Assembly (NCBI GenBank): GCA_001414345.1
Contig: LLCB01000004.1
Span: 434,001-498,000 of the forward strand
From: Hymenoscyphus infarciens
Taxonomy: Eukaryota; Ascomycota; Leotiomycetes; Helotiales; Helotiaceae
Length of the DNA stretch: 64,000 bases
Direction: 5' to 3'
Shown: positions 32,461 through 42,769 of the stretch, one piece after another
Layout of the letters: each line of letters begins with the position of its first letter
Numbering within the stretch: the first letter of the stretch is position 1
The notes under the pieces: generated by a model
What the model was told of the DNA's origin: nothing
Seen by the model: the letters and a program-made list of their open reading frames with translations, nothing else
Databases searched by the model: none
Program-made: the position numbers and the translations under genes

Positions 32461-32582
32461 TGTTCTTCTGCTCTAGAGATGCGGTTTGAGCTGGGAAATG
32501 GAGTTGGGGATTTGATGTAATTACAGGAGAACCATAATAATAGTCTGGAGGTTCTAGAAATGAAAGAAAAAGTGTTCTTAAT

Positions 32583-33230
32583 ACTTGAAAATGTGCTATG
32601 ATTTCAGTGATTTTATTGTGTAAAAGTACTAACGATTGTTCGTCTGAACTTAAGGAATATACTAGAAGAGTAAAATAAAGGAATGAATAGTAAAAACTTA
32701 CTAGAATATTAAAGATAATTCAAGATTTCCTTTTCTAAAGGATCTTAATAAGTACGTTCGTGTATTTCAATTGTTCAAAGAGAGTAGAATAAGTAAGTAA
32801 AACGCTAGAACTTACTAAAATACTTAAAATTATTTAAAACATTCGTTGTCTAGAAATCTTCGTAACTATGTTCAAGTGTTCTAAGTATTCAAAACAAGTA
32901 GAATAATAAAATAAAACAAGCGAGCTTACGAGACTATTTTGATATATTAAATATATTCGTTTCCTAGGTAATTTTATAGCTACTTTTATATACGCTTATT
33001 ACTCGAGAAGTATAGAATAAGTAACTAATATAAAAGATTTACTAGAATATCTTAATAAACTTAAAATATATATTATCTTTCTATTTATAATAACTATATT
33101 TAGATATATTAGTTATCTAAGAGAAATTAAAGAATCTAATAAAAGAATACGATTTACTAAAATAGTATCTTTATTATAATACTAATATATTTCAATTAAT
33201 AGAAAGAAATAAAAAGAATATTAGTTATTA
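32583..33230. repeat. 114-bp tandem repeat, about five units
   Basis: The landmark CTTACTAGAATATTAAA recurs in altered form at 32697, 32811, 32925, 33038 and 33153, spacings of 113-115. A weaker unit precedes at about 32583. The array starts just downstream of the gene ending at 32460 and runs into the AT-rich block. Later units have almost no CA or TG dinucleotides, earlier ones have several. Confidence 0.7.
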
Positions 33231-33711
33231 TAAGTTACGAGTTAAGCTTCTCTTTTAACGATATTTTAAAAGTTATAAATCGTACGTTTTTAGAAAGTTC
33301 TTTTCAAAAATAGAAAACTCTCTTTTTATAAGAAAACTTTTTATACTTTTATAAAGTTCTACTAAGACTTTATAAAAACTTAAATATATATAAAAGTATT
33401 TGTTTTCCTTTTAAAAAGTTTATAAAATAAGAAAGTACGGTATTCTAAAAGTTCTAAAAAATTATAGTATTCTAAATCTATAAAAGTCTAAAAACGACGT
33501 AATCGTACTTTCTATAAGTAGAGCGTCCTAGATATATTAAAAAGTCGGAATTAAATAAAATTCAATAAATTATAAATCGTAAATTATAAAATTAAAGTAT
33601 TTATAGCTAGATTAACTAAGGCCTCTAAGAGCTATATTAAATCTTAAATTATATTATACTCTCTACTTACTTACTCTCTTACTTCTTATTTATATATTAT
33701 ATATACTAAGA

Positions 33712-33799
33712 GAGTATAAGTAGAAGTATAGATAGAAGTGTAGGTAGGAGTATAGGTAGGAGTATAGATAAGAGTATAGGTAGAAGTATAGATAGAAGA
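33712..33799. repeat. 12-bp minisatellite
   Basis: About seven copies of AGTATAGGTAGA with small changes (AGTATAGATAGA, AGTGTAGGTAGG). Confidence 0.75.
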
Positions 33800-33889
33800 G
33801 GCAGAGAAAGAGAGTAAGAGAGTAAGTAAACATTTTAGAGGAAAATTTTTCCTAGCGTAGGTAAGAGGAGTTAAGAAAGCAAATATACT

Positions 33890-34000
33890 CCTACTCTTCC
33901 TCTCTTCCTCTCTCTCTCTCTCTTCTCTCTTTCTCTCTCTCTCTCTCTTCTCTCTTCCTCTCTCTCTTCTCTCTTTCTCTCTCTCTTCTCTTCCCCTCGC
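33890..34000. repeat. CT-rich microsatellite
   Basis: About 110 bases of CT/CTTC repeats inside the AT-rich block. Its complement-type GA tracts appear at 34120, 35100 and 36100. Confidence 0.8.
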
Positions 34001-37000
34001 TATTATTTATCTAGAAACAATAGTAGGAATATAAAGTAATAGTTAGATAATACTAAGAAAGAAGACGAGAAGCGATTTCACTATAGTACACGTAATATAT
34101 ATTATCTCTTAAGAGAGAGAGAGAGGAGAAGGAAGGAGCAGGAACTTAAATTAAAAAATATTATATTTTATACTTATAAAAAGTAACACTTTATTATTTG
34201 CGATTTACGATTTATGATTTAGTTAATCTAACTTTTTAGTACGTTTAGAATGCCGTAATAAGTAAAAAAGAGAATAATTAAATTCTCTCTCTCTCTTTCT
34301 CCTAGTATTACTAGTAGTATCTAGAATATTATACTACTATAATATATCGTTAAAAATAGAGTTTAATATATTCTATTTATACTATATAATCCTAATAATA
34401 TTTAATTATAGTACTATTAATACTATTAGTATTTTAAGTAATATTAGAATAATACTATAGTATTACTAAGTCTATTAGATTTAAGCTTTTTAATACTTTT
34501 TACTCTAGATTTTAAACTTACTTATTTTTAGTCTTATACTTTAGAATTATATAATATAATATATAAAGTAAAAAGTATCTATCTAAATAGCTAGATTTAT
34601 AGATCTAATTAAATAGAGTATTTTAAAAAAGGAATTATATTAATAGCTTCTAAAATAGTCTTAAAATCTTTATATATAGCTTATCTTAATAAAAGTAAGA
34701 ATAGCTTTATTTTTAGATTTTAATATACGAGTTATTAAATAGTTTACGCTTAGTACTATTATAATATTAAATAAATAGTATAGTATAGTAAAGTAATATT
34801 AGGTTTAAAAATAAATATATACTATTAAAATATTCCGATAATATATTTATTCAAAATACTATAGTATTTTACTATAATAATACTACTAGTAACACTGCTT
34901 TCTCCTTCTACCTCTCTCTTCTCACTCTCTATATTAAGACTAGATAGTCTTAACTATAGTAACTAGCTAATTAAAGAATAGAGAGAGATAATAAGTATTA
35001 CGTATATAATAGTAATATTACTTATTATATCTTTCCTATTAATTATCTAATTCTTATAGCTTATTCTTTCTATTATTTCTAGATAAATAAGAGAGAGTAA
35101 GAGAGAGAGAGAGAGAGTTGTTTACTACTTTAGCTAAACTTCTCTTATCTACGTTAGAAGAAACTTTCCTCTAAAATGTTTACTTACTTCTCTTACTCTC
35201 TTACTCTCTTATTATAATAATACGAAATATATACGACTATTAAAGAGATATATAGAAGTATATTCGAAAGAATAATATATATAGATACTAGGTACTAATA
35301 TAGAAGAAAAGACTAAATTAGTCTTCTCTTATCCTGAATAAAAGTATCTATATATAAGAGATTAGATACTACTAAGGTCTAATAATAATAATAACCGAGT
35401 CTTATCTAATATAGCTAATACTAAATAATAAGAGCTAAAAGGCTAAATATATAATATCTAAGTCTTAATCTCTTCTATATATAAATATCAGATATTAATA
35501 CCTTTAGTATCTTCGGTCGTATAAGTATTAGTAATTCGTACTCTCGGTATAGAGGTAATAGTAGTTTCATAAATACTAGTAATTTAGAATAGCGAGCTAT
35601 TATACTTACTCTCTTACTCTCTCTCTTCTATACTCTTATCTATCTTCTTATTTATACTCTCTTAGTATACGTAATATATAAAAGAATAGACTAAGAAGTA
35701 AGAGAGTAAGTAGATAGTATAATATAATTTACTATTAGCTATAGCAAAGTACTTAACTTTTACGATTTACGATTTAGTTGTTTTTAGACTTTTATATTTT
35801 CAGAACGCTCTAAAAGTCGAATTTACTAAATTATAAATAGAAAATCGTAAATTATAAAATATTACTTTTTATAAATATAAAATATAATATTTTTTAATTT
35901 AAGTTCTCTCTTCTTTCTTCTTATCTTAACTCTTTTCTCTATATTAAGACTAGATAGTCTTAACTATAGTAACTAATTAATATATATTATATATATAGTA
36001 GTAAAAGCGTCTCTTACTTTCTTACTTTCTTATTATTCTTATATATATTTTTATAACTCTTATATTATATTTCTACTATTTTTTCTAGATAAATAATAGA
36101 GAGAGAGAGAGAGAAGAGAGAAGAGAGAGAAAGATATAATAGTCTAAATAGCCGATATAATAGTATACTATTCTAGATAGCTAGAAGTATCTACTATATA
36201 TAAGGTTTTAGCAGTTATTATTTTATATTATCTATTTTAGAAAGGTTACGTACGTCCGAGCTTTTAGACGTACTTCGTAGAGTTTAGGCTTTTATATTAG
36301 GTAATATATATTATTATTCGGTTTTAGACTCTTTTATACTATAGAAAAGGCTAATTTAGTCTTTTCTTCTATATTAGAGCCTAGTATTTATATATATTAT
36401 TCTATAAAATATACTCTTATATATCTTTTTTATAGTAGTATATATTTCGTGCTATTATACTCTATAAATATTAGCTTAGTTATATAGTCTAATATTATAT
36501 ATTCTTTTACTTAGACTAAATTATATCTATAGAATTATAAACTCTAATTTAAATAATAGAATATAAAGTAGCTCTACTAGATATATTTATATTTAGTCAA
36601 AGTAGTTAAAAGAATAATATATGTTAAACTTCTAAAAGCGTACTTTATACTAGAGTTATAGTATTAGAATAAAATCGTTAAATATTAGATTTAAAAGCTT
36701 AGAATAATTTCTAGATATTTAGTAGTTATATATTATATTACTAGCTATTAGTCTATATAATATATAAGATAAACTATTACGCTAGAGTAGCTATAACGTA
36801 AAATTTCACCTAATATAACTACCGAGCGGTATTATTTTGACTAATAGCGCTGCGAATATCAACCTAGTCACGTGGCTTGATATCACAATTGGGGATCGAG
36901 TTTCCAGCGAAAAGGTGAATGAGCAAACCGAAAAACTGTATTCCGCTACTTGCATTCAATACATTTCGTTCCCTCGTTTGAAATTTCATCCCCTTTATCA

Positions 37001-37027
37001 TCAACATCTCACAACTCAATGGAACCC

Positions 37028-38880
37028 CTAAAGCCTAGTCCCCATATTCACATGCACAGCCTTAACCTGTGTATACCCCGCCAACCCCGCCTCCCCAAGC
37101 TCCCTCCCAATCCCACTCTGCTTAACCCCTCCAAAAGGAATCCTCCAATCCGAATCATTACTGCTATTAATCCACACCATACCCGCCTCAATCCTCTTCG
37201 CCACCCGATGCGCCCTAGTCAAATCTTGTGTGAAAACCGCACTTCCAAGGCCATAAGTAGTGTCATTAGCCATCTCCAACGCATCATCCTCAGTCTTAAA
37301 CGTAGCAATCACCACAAAAGGCCCAAAGACTTCCTCGCGGTAGATCTTCATACTAGGTTTCACATCCGTGAAAATAGTCGGGTGGACGAAGAAGCCTTTT
37401 CCGGATGTTGGTCCCTGCGTGAAGGGTTCTCCGCCTGAGACGAGCGTTGCGCCTTCAGATTTCCCGGTCTCGACGAAGCTGAGGACTCGTTCGTGTTGGG
37501 ATTTGGTGACTTGGGGGCCTTGGAAGGTGGTTGCTGCGAAGGGGTCACCTACTACGGAGACTTGTTGGACTTGGGCTGTGAAAGCCGTGACGAAAGAGTC
37601 GTAGATGGATTCTTGGACTAGGATACGGGATGTTGCGGTGCAGATTTGGCCTTGGTTAGACATGATTCCTGCGAGGTGTTAGTAAGCTCTGTTTATACAA
37701 CTTGAGAAAGTGAGGATTCATGGTGGGCACGTGTGAAGAGCGGTGTCCATAAACACAAGGGAAAAGAACGGGGGTAGAAAACTAGAAGCGAGAGGAAGCA
37801 TACCAATATGCGCCCACTTGACAGCCTGATCCAACTCCGCATCTTCAAAAACAATCAACGGACTCTTCCCTCCCGTCTCCAACGTAATATTCTTCATATT
37901 GACCGCCGCCATCTTCATAATCTCCTTTCCAGTCCCTGTACTACCCGTAAAGGCAACCTTGTCAATCCCCATATGCGAAGCAATAGCCGCCCCGGCCTCC
38001 CTCCCATACCCATTCAAAATATTGACCACCCCCGGAGGAAAACCCGCCTCCTTAATGATATTCGCAAGATAAAGGATACTAAGCGGAGTCTGCTCAGCAG
38101 CTTTAATCACAACCGTATTCCCACATGCCAACGCAGGACCCAATTTCCAAGCCGCCATAGCGAGAGGATAATTCCAAGGAATGATTTGTCCGCATACACC
38201 AACCGGTTCCCGGATTGTATATGCAAATTTGTTTGGTCCGGTGTCGATTGTTTGGCCGTGAATCTTATCTGCGTATCCTCCATAGTATCGCAAGCAGCCC
38301 TTTACTTCTGCGACATCTCCGTCAAAGGCATCGTTGTATGGTTTCCCGTTGTCCCAGGTCTCGATGGTGGCTAAGGATTCGGCGTGCTTTGCGACTAGAT
38401 CGGAAAGGGTGATCATCAAGTCACCGCGATCGGTGGGGGACATGTCGCGCCAGGCGGGGTCTTTGAGGGCTTTTCGGGCTGCTGCTACTGCTGCGTCGAC
38501 ATCTTCAGCGGTTGCAGCGTAGACGGAGGTGATTTCGGTTTCATCACCATGAGGGAGTTAGAATATGCGACGAAAAAGGGGGATTTGGCATACGTAGGGT
38601 TTATAGAGGTGATCTTCGCCCCATTGCTACTCTTCACCCATTCATTGTTGATGAAGAGGCCCGTTGGCTGGATATACTTCCGTCCATTGGGGGCCGTAAG
38701 CTCAACTGACAAGTCCGACATCCTGTACGTAGTGGTGCTAAACAATCTGCGATTCGATCTTCGGAATGCGTTTGAGGGTGTGAAGGGGGTAGAGGTTGCA
38801 AGTGGTGATTGACGAATGGATAGCTGTTTCCAAACAATTCTTCTGACTTGTGCAGGCAAGGGCAAGAGAACTTCGTACAT
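37028..38880 (-). CDS. Aldehyde dehydrogenase (NAD(P)-dependent family)
   Basis: Exons 38880-38594, 38549-37804 and 37668-37028. Product 557 residues from the first ATG, or 504 from the internal ATG at 38721, which is the usual length. Family motifs: IIPWNYPLAMAAWKLGPALA (cofactor region), FTGSTGTGKEI, LETGGKSP with the general-base Glu, NQGQICTATSRI with the catalytic Cys, EVFGPFVV and IPFGGVKQSGIGRELG. It would oxidise aldehydes to acids. The 53-residue extension is Arg/Ser-rich (RRSNRRLFSTTTYR), like a mitochondrial presequence, so alternative starts could give mitochondrial and cytosolic forms. The second intron (37803-37669) has good signals. The first (38593-38550: GTATGC, TCTAAC) ends in CA instead of AG, yet the frame requires exactly this junction: a splice mutation, an assembly base error or a rare non-canonical site. 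Confidence 0.85.
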
Positions 38881-40701
38881 TTAAGTAGAAAGAGATGAGG
38901 GGAAAGATAGCGAGAAGCCGCCCGTCTTATGCCCCAGCTATGTCAAAGGTGGAGGTGCTGTTGTGTTGGTTGCATAGCATTTGTATGCGGGGCTTGTGAG
39001 AGGTCGTTGAGCAAGTGGTCTGAATAGCTTCTCGTAGTAGATAAGCTTCCCCGGGAAGGCTACCTAAAGAGGCTAAGCGGTGATGGGTTCCCCTCCATCA
39101 GGGGAAAAGAAACCCCAAAGTTCCACAACTTGAGTACTGTATTACAAATGAATCACAATTAATTCTTATCATCGACCATGTTCCTGACAATCAATGCCGA
39201 AACCTACCGTCCGGACACAAGGCAAGTGGACCTCCCAAACTCACCGAGCTCGCTACCCCTCTATCACGTGCAGCCCCTCATGTTCGTTGCTTTTGAGGAA
39301 AAGTCATCAAGCAAATGACAAGAAGAAAATTCACTGTGGTTCGATTTCTCAGGTACAAAGGTTAAAGCTCCATTTTTTTTTTTTTCGAACCCCTATCCCA
39401 ACAAGGAATGATGTCAACTGCGTTGCTTGCCAATAAGGCTCTTCAACTTACCAAGGTCTAGGACCACAAAAGAAACAGAGCCTCATTTTCCAAATCCACC
39501 TCAACTTTCTCGATTAACAACTTCAATTACCCGACGAGCCCTGGCTGAAATTCTCACCAAGTACCGGACTAAGCCGACTATGTCAAGCAAGCAATCCACT
39601 AAACCAGGAAGAAAATGTTCCCCTCAACGTGTTGTCCCTCGAAAAAAAGTGGATTGCAACGACCAACACCGACTCCCTCTCGTAATCGAACTCACGAGCC
39701 CAAACTCACAACTCCCAAGAAAGTTAGAAAACAATCACGAACAGATGAAAAGCAATCGCATATTTATACACCCTTCCCAAATTCCCAAACTATATAAACT
39801 GCCCCTCTTCCCCTTTCCCTAACCCCTACATGCATAAACTTTCCTCCCAAATCTGCATCCTATAATTGTCCCCTCCCATCGCTTCCCACCACATATATAA
39901 ATCTTCTTACAGCCCATTCCAAATTTAAGTTGAACAAACAAAAGATCCTCCGCTCCCACCTCCCACAAAAAATATCAATCGGTATATATAGAGCCACCCC
40001 GGCCCAAAAAACACCCAAATGCACCGGGAACGACTGCCATGCTCGAAATCTCAAAAAACAAAAACAGCAAATGAAAAAAAGCAAAATGAACAACCTACTA
40101 GCGCAGCACAAACGGTAGCAACCTCCACTCCCACCAGACCATACCGAGACTCCTTTCAAAAGTATCCACATCCAAAAGGAAAACAAAGCGTACTCAACGC
40201 ACAAGCAAAAACCCCTTGGCACCAAACTTTCACCAAACCCAACCCCCTCCTACAAAAGGAAAAGGCAACAACAACTCCTCGCTGAACCGCTTCAGAAGCA
40301 AAGATAACAATCGGAAGAAAAAAAGGTAGATATGTATAACAGTTTATGCACCAACTCCATCAAGGGTATTCGCAAATGAAAGATTCGAAGAGAGTATAGT
40401 ATGAAGGAGCGAAACGAGCTATAATGATCCATTTTTCGATGACGAAACGGAAAAAAGGGGAAAAACCAATGATTCTTCGATTGCCCGGGGAAGACTGTGC
40501 AACTTCTCGCGACTTTTCGAAGATAGTCTAATAAATGACGAAAATCGATGATGGTTGATATATGATAAAACCCAATTACAGTACCACATATTATAGAATA
40601 CACAATAGATATGGTATTGGAAAAATGGCTGAAAGGTGTATGCGGGAATGTTGAGGAAGGAGTGGCTGGCGTTGACCATGGAGGAACGTATCAAGAAAAT
40701 A
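38881..40701. other. Intergenic between two minus-strand genes
   Basis: Contains the upstream region of the aldehyde dehydrogenase gene and the 3' region of the bZIP gene. CA-rich, with no structured gene. Confidence 0.45.
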
Positions 40702-42769
40702 CTAACGGCGAGTATTATCTCCCTGCCATGGCCGGTCAAACTGTCCTGGTGGTCCACGAGCATATGGATCGAACGGCGGCTGAGGGCCCGATGTCGAAGG
40801 AGGCTGTGTCGACGCAACAGGCTGAGTCGTAGCCGGCGCCTCCATTCGCAGAGGGGGAAGACTCTGTGGGCCTTGTGGTGGGCCAGGGGGATGAGATGGT
40901 GCGTGAACCGGTGGGAGTGGCGCTGAAGTCAGAGGATGCCCAGTATTATAAGGCATGCCAGTAAACTCCCCTTGACCCTCCAGCCTCCGTCTTCTCGGTG
41001 GTCTCTCCACCAGTGATGGAGGGGGTTGAGATCCAAATCCAGATGGCGCCCCTGGATGTTGTCGAGGAGCAGAAAATGAAGACGTTCCACGCATCGAAAG
41101 CGGACTTGGTGGGCCCTGCATGGCAAGATGTCGCATATCAGGAGACCTAAACACCACATCTCTAAACCTATCTCTTTCACCTCGATAAAAGTCCCTTTCC
41201 TGCTCTACTTCCTGCAACCTCCTCTCCAGATCTCGGGTTTCCTTTTGAAGAGTTTCAATACTGGTCGACGCCTCTCTTTCTTTCTCCTTTCTTCGTTGAC
41301 GAAATCGCGCTGAGGCTCCTGCGTTGCGCGCGCGCTTTTCGTCAGCTAACCGTGACGCTTGATGCACATCCACAGGTACCTGATACTGCCCTGACGACGT
41401 GGTGATCGTTAGGACTTGAATGGGATCGCTCGCCGACGTTTGTCTTGAGCTGCCAGCATTGGTGGAATTCAGGGAGCTGCCTCCCCCTGGAGTCTGGGGA
41501 TCAGGAGCGCTGTACGGACCTTCTTGGGATCCTTGGTATTGCATTGCTTGCATTCCACCACCGGGTGTATTCCGCATTGAAGGGGCGAAAGTCGAGCCGG
41601 GAAAATATGAAGAGGATGATGGTGCTGGTGGTCCTTGGCCACCTTTGTGATAAAGGAATGAAGCTGGAGAAGTCTGGGCGGAGGATGGGTTTTGAGATGA
41701 CACTGAGATGCTAGGACTTGCGCTCTGCGACAATGGAGCACGTCCGGAAGCATGCATAGTAGGCATACTAGTACGTCGATCAACTGCTGGCGTTGTTGTC
41801 GGCGGAGGAAACCCGTATTGCTGTTGATATTGAACAGAGGGAGTGGGTACTGGAGGCGATTCTGATGGCGCATTTCCTTCTGTCGCATAAGTTCGAGTGC
41901 CTCCTGATGGCATGAAAGGTGATCTTTGTGCGTCAATAGTTGGAAGTCCTCTTCCACGCCCGGAACTAAGTGCACGAGATGGTGACCTTGGTGTAAGGAT
42001 TCTTCTCTGTTGTGCATAAGGTGCGTTATATCCCTCTGCGGTTGGTGGTGTGCTTGTCGAAGCTTGTAGGCTAGGAAATGATGCTGTGGTTGTAGCTGTA
42101 GGGGGAGTAGGGCCAAGTTGTAAAATGCCCCCGCCCGATTGAGGGGATTCCGCAACAGAACGGCGACTTAGTGATCTACTACTTTCAGGTTCAGAGGGAT
42201 TTAGGATAGAATGGACTCCTAGGTCTCTTGAGGGTCCTGAAGTTCGCCAATCCTCTGCAGCTGGAGTTGGTTGATTTGTCCGTACGCTTTCAGGTGGCGG
42301 TTGTAAATGAAATCCTCGGCCATCTGGTGGTAGTCGATGCCTTTCCGCCTGTCCTCCCATATCCCGTAAATCATCTCGAGTCTGAACAGATGGTAGAACT
42401 ATTTTCTGACCATCGAGAGGCGACCGAGATGCAGGACGAGACGCAGAAGGTCTCTGCGACATCGAGTCCTGATCCTCCAACCCTGGATGGTCCCGAGGAC
42501 CGGGACATTGACGTTTCCCACTTCCCTCCCAACTCTGCTGGTAGCTATGAAGCTTGTGGACAAAATCAGCAAGTCGTTTTTCGAGGATTTCTGGAGACTG
42601 GATTCCCGGAAACCGCGTTAGTTTTGGTGGGGTTTGCGGCCTCTCGGTATAAGCAGAAAATGCTGGATTTCCGCGCAACGGGCGGCTGTGGATATCTTGA
42701 ACAGCCAGTGCGAATTGAGTTTTTGGGCTTGCCCAATGAGGCTTCCCAGTAAGCGGCGAATGGTCAGCT
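40702..42769 (-). CDS. bZIP transcription factor (first exon not found)
   Basis: One long minus-strand exon encodes about 688 residues. A bZIP domain lies in the second half (about 41390-41150): basic region RARNAGASARFRQRRKEKER with the N-x7-R signature, followed by leucine-zipper heptads (ETRDLERRLQEVEQERDFYR). Flanks are long, disordered and Pro/Ser/Gln-rich, as in fungal activators. The N-terminal part (TGKPHWASPKTQFALAVQDI) and the FPGIQSPEILEKRL stretch look conserved. No ATG is in frame before a stop at about 42825. A CCTCAG acceptor at 42770 suggests that a short first exon lies further upstream, so the start is incomplete here. It binds DNA as a dimer in the nucleus; target genes cannot be deduced. 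Confidence 0.82.

Larger units (their letters stand above)
32890..36820. repeat. AT-rich, RIP-like block of degenerate repeats
   Basis: About 4 kb of very AT-rich DNA without coding potential. CA and TG are nearly absent (none in 34321-34560) while TA is abundant and CG persists, which is the product expected from RIP (CpA to TpA on both strands). It contains recognisable repeat pairs: an exact 38-bp direct repeat (34927-34964 and 35937-35974) and diverged inverted pairs (33640-33720 with 35640-35725; 33795-33880 with 35125-35205; 34141-34260 with 35780-35915; 35220-35330 with 36345-36460). So it was built from nested mobile or repeated elements. Normal composition resumes near 36820. Confidence 0.75.

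Noticed and set aside
33700..36800. CRISPR-like array in the repeat-rich AT block
   Set aside because: Repeats are nested and inverted or simple-sequence, with no regular repeat-spacer pattern; the genome is eukaryotic.
39194..40285. Plus-strand frames of 80-131 codons
   Set aside because: Composition follows the CA-rich base content of the DNA (Thr/Pro/Lys/Asn-rich), not a protein pattern; no start context or homologous motif.
41420..42752. Long frames opposite to the bZIP gene
   Set aside because: Antisense shadows of a GC-biased coding exon.
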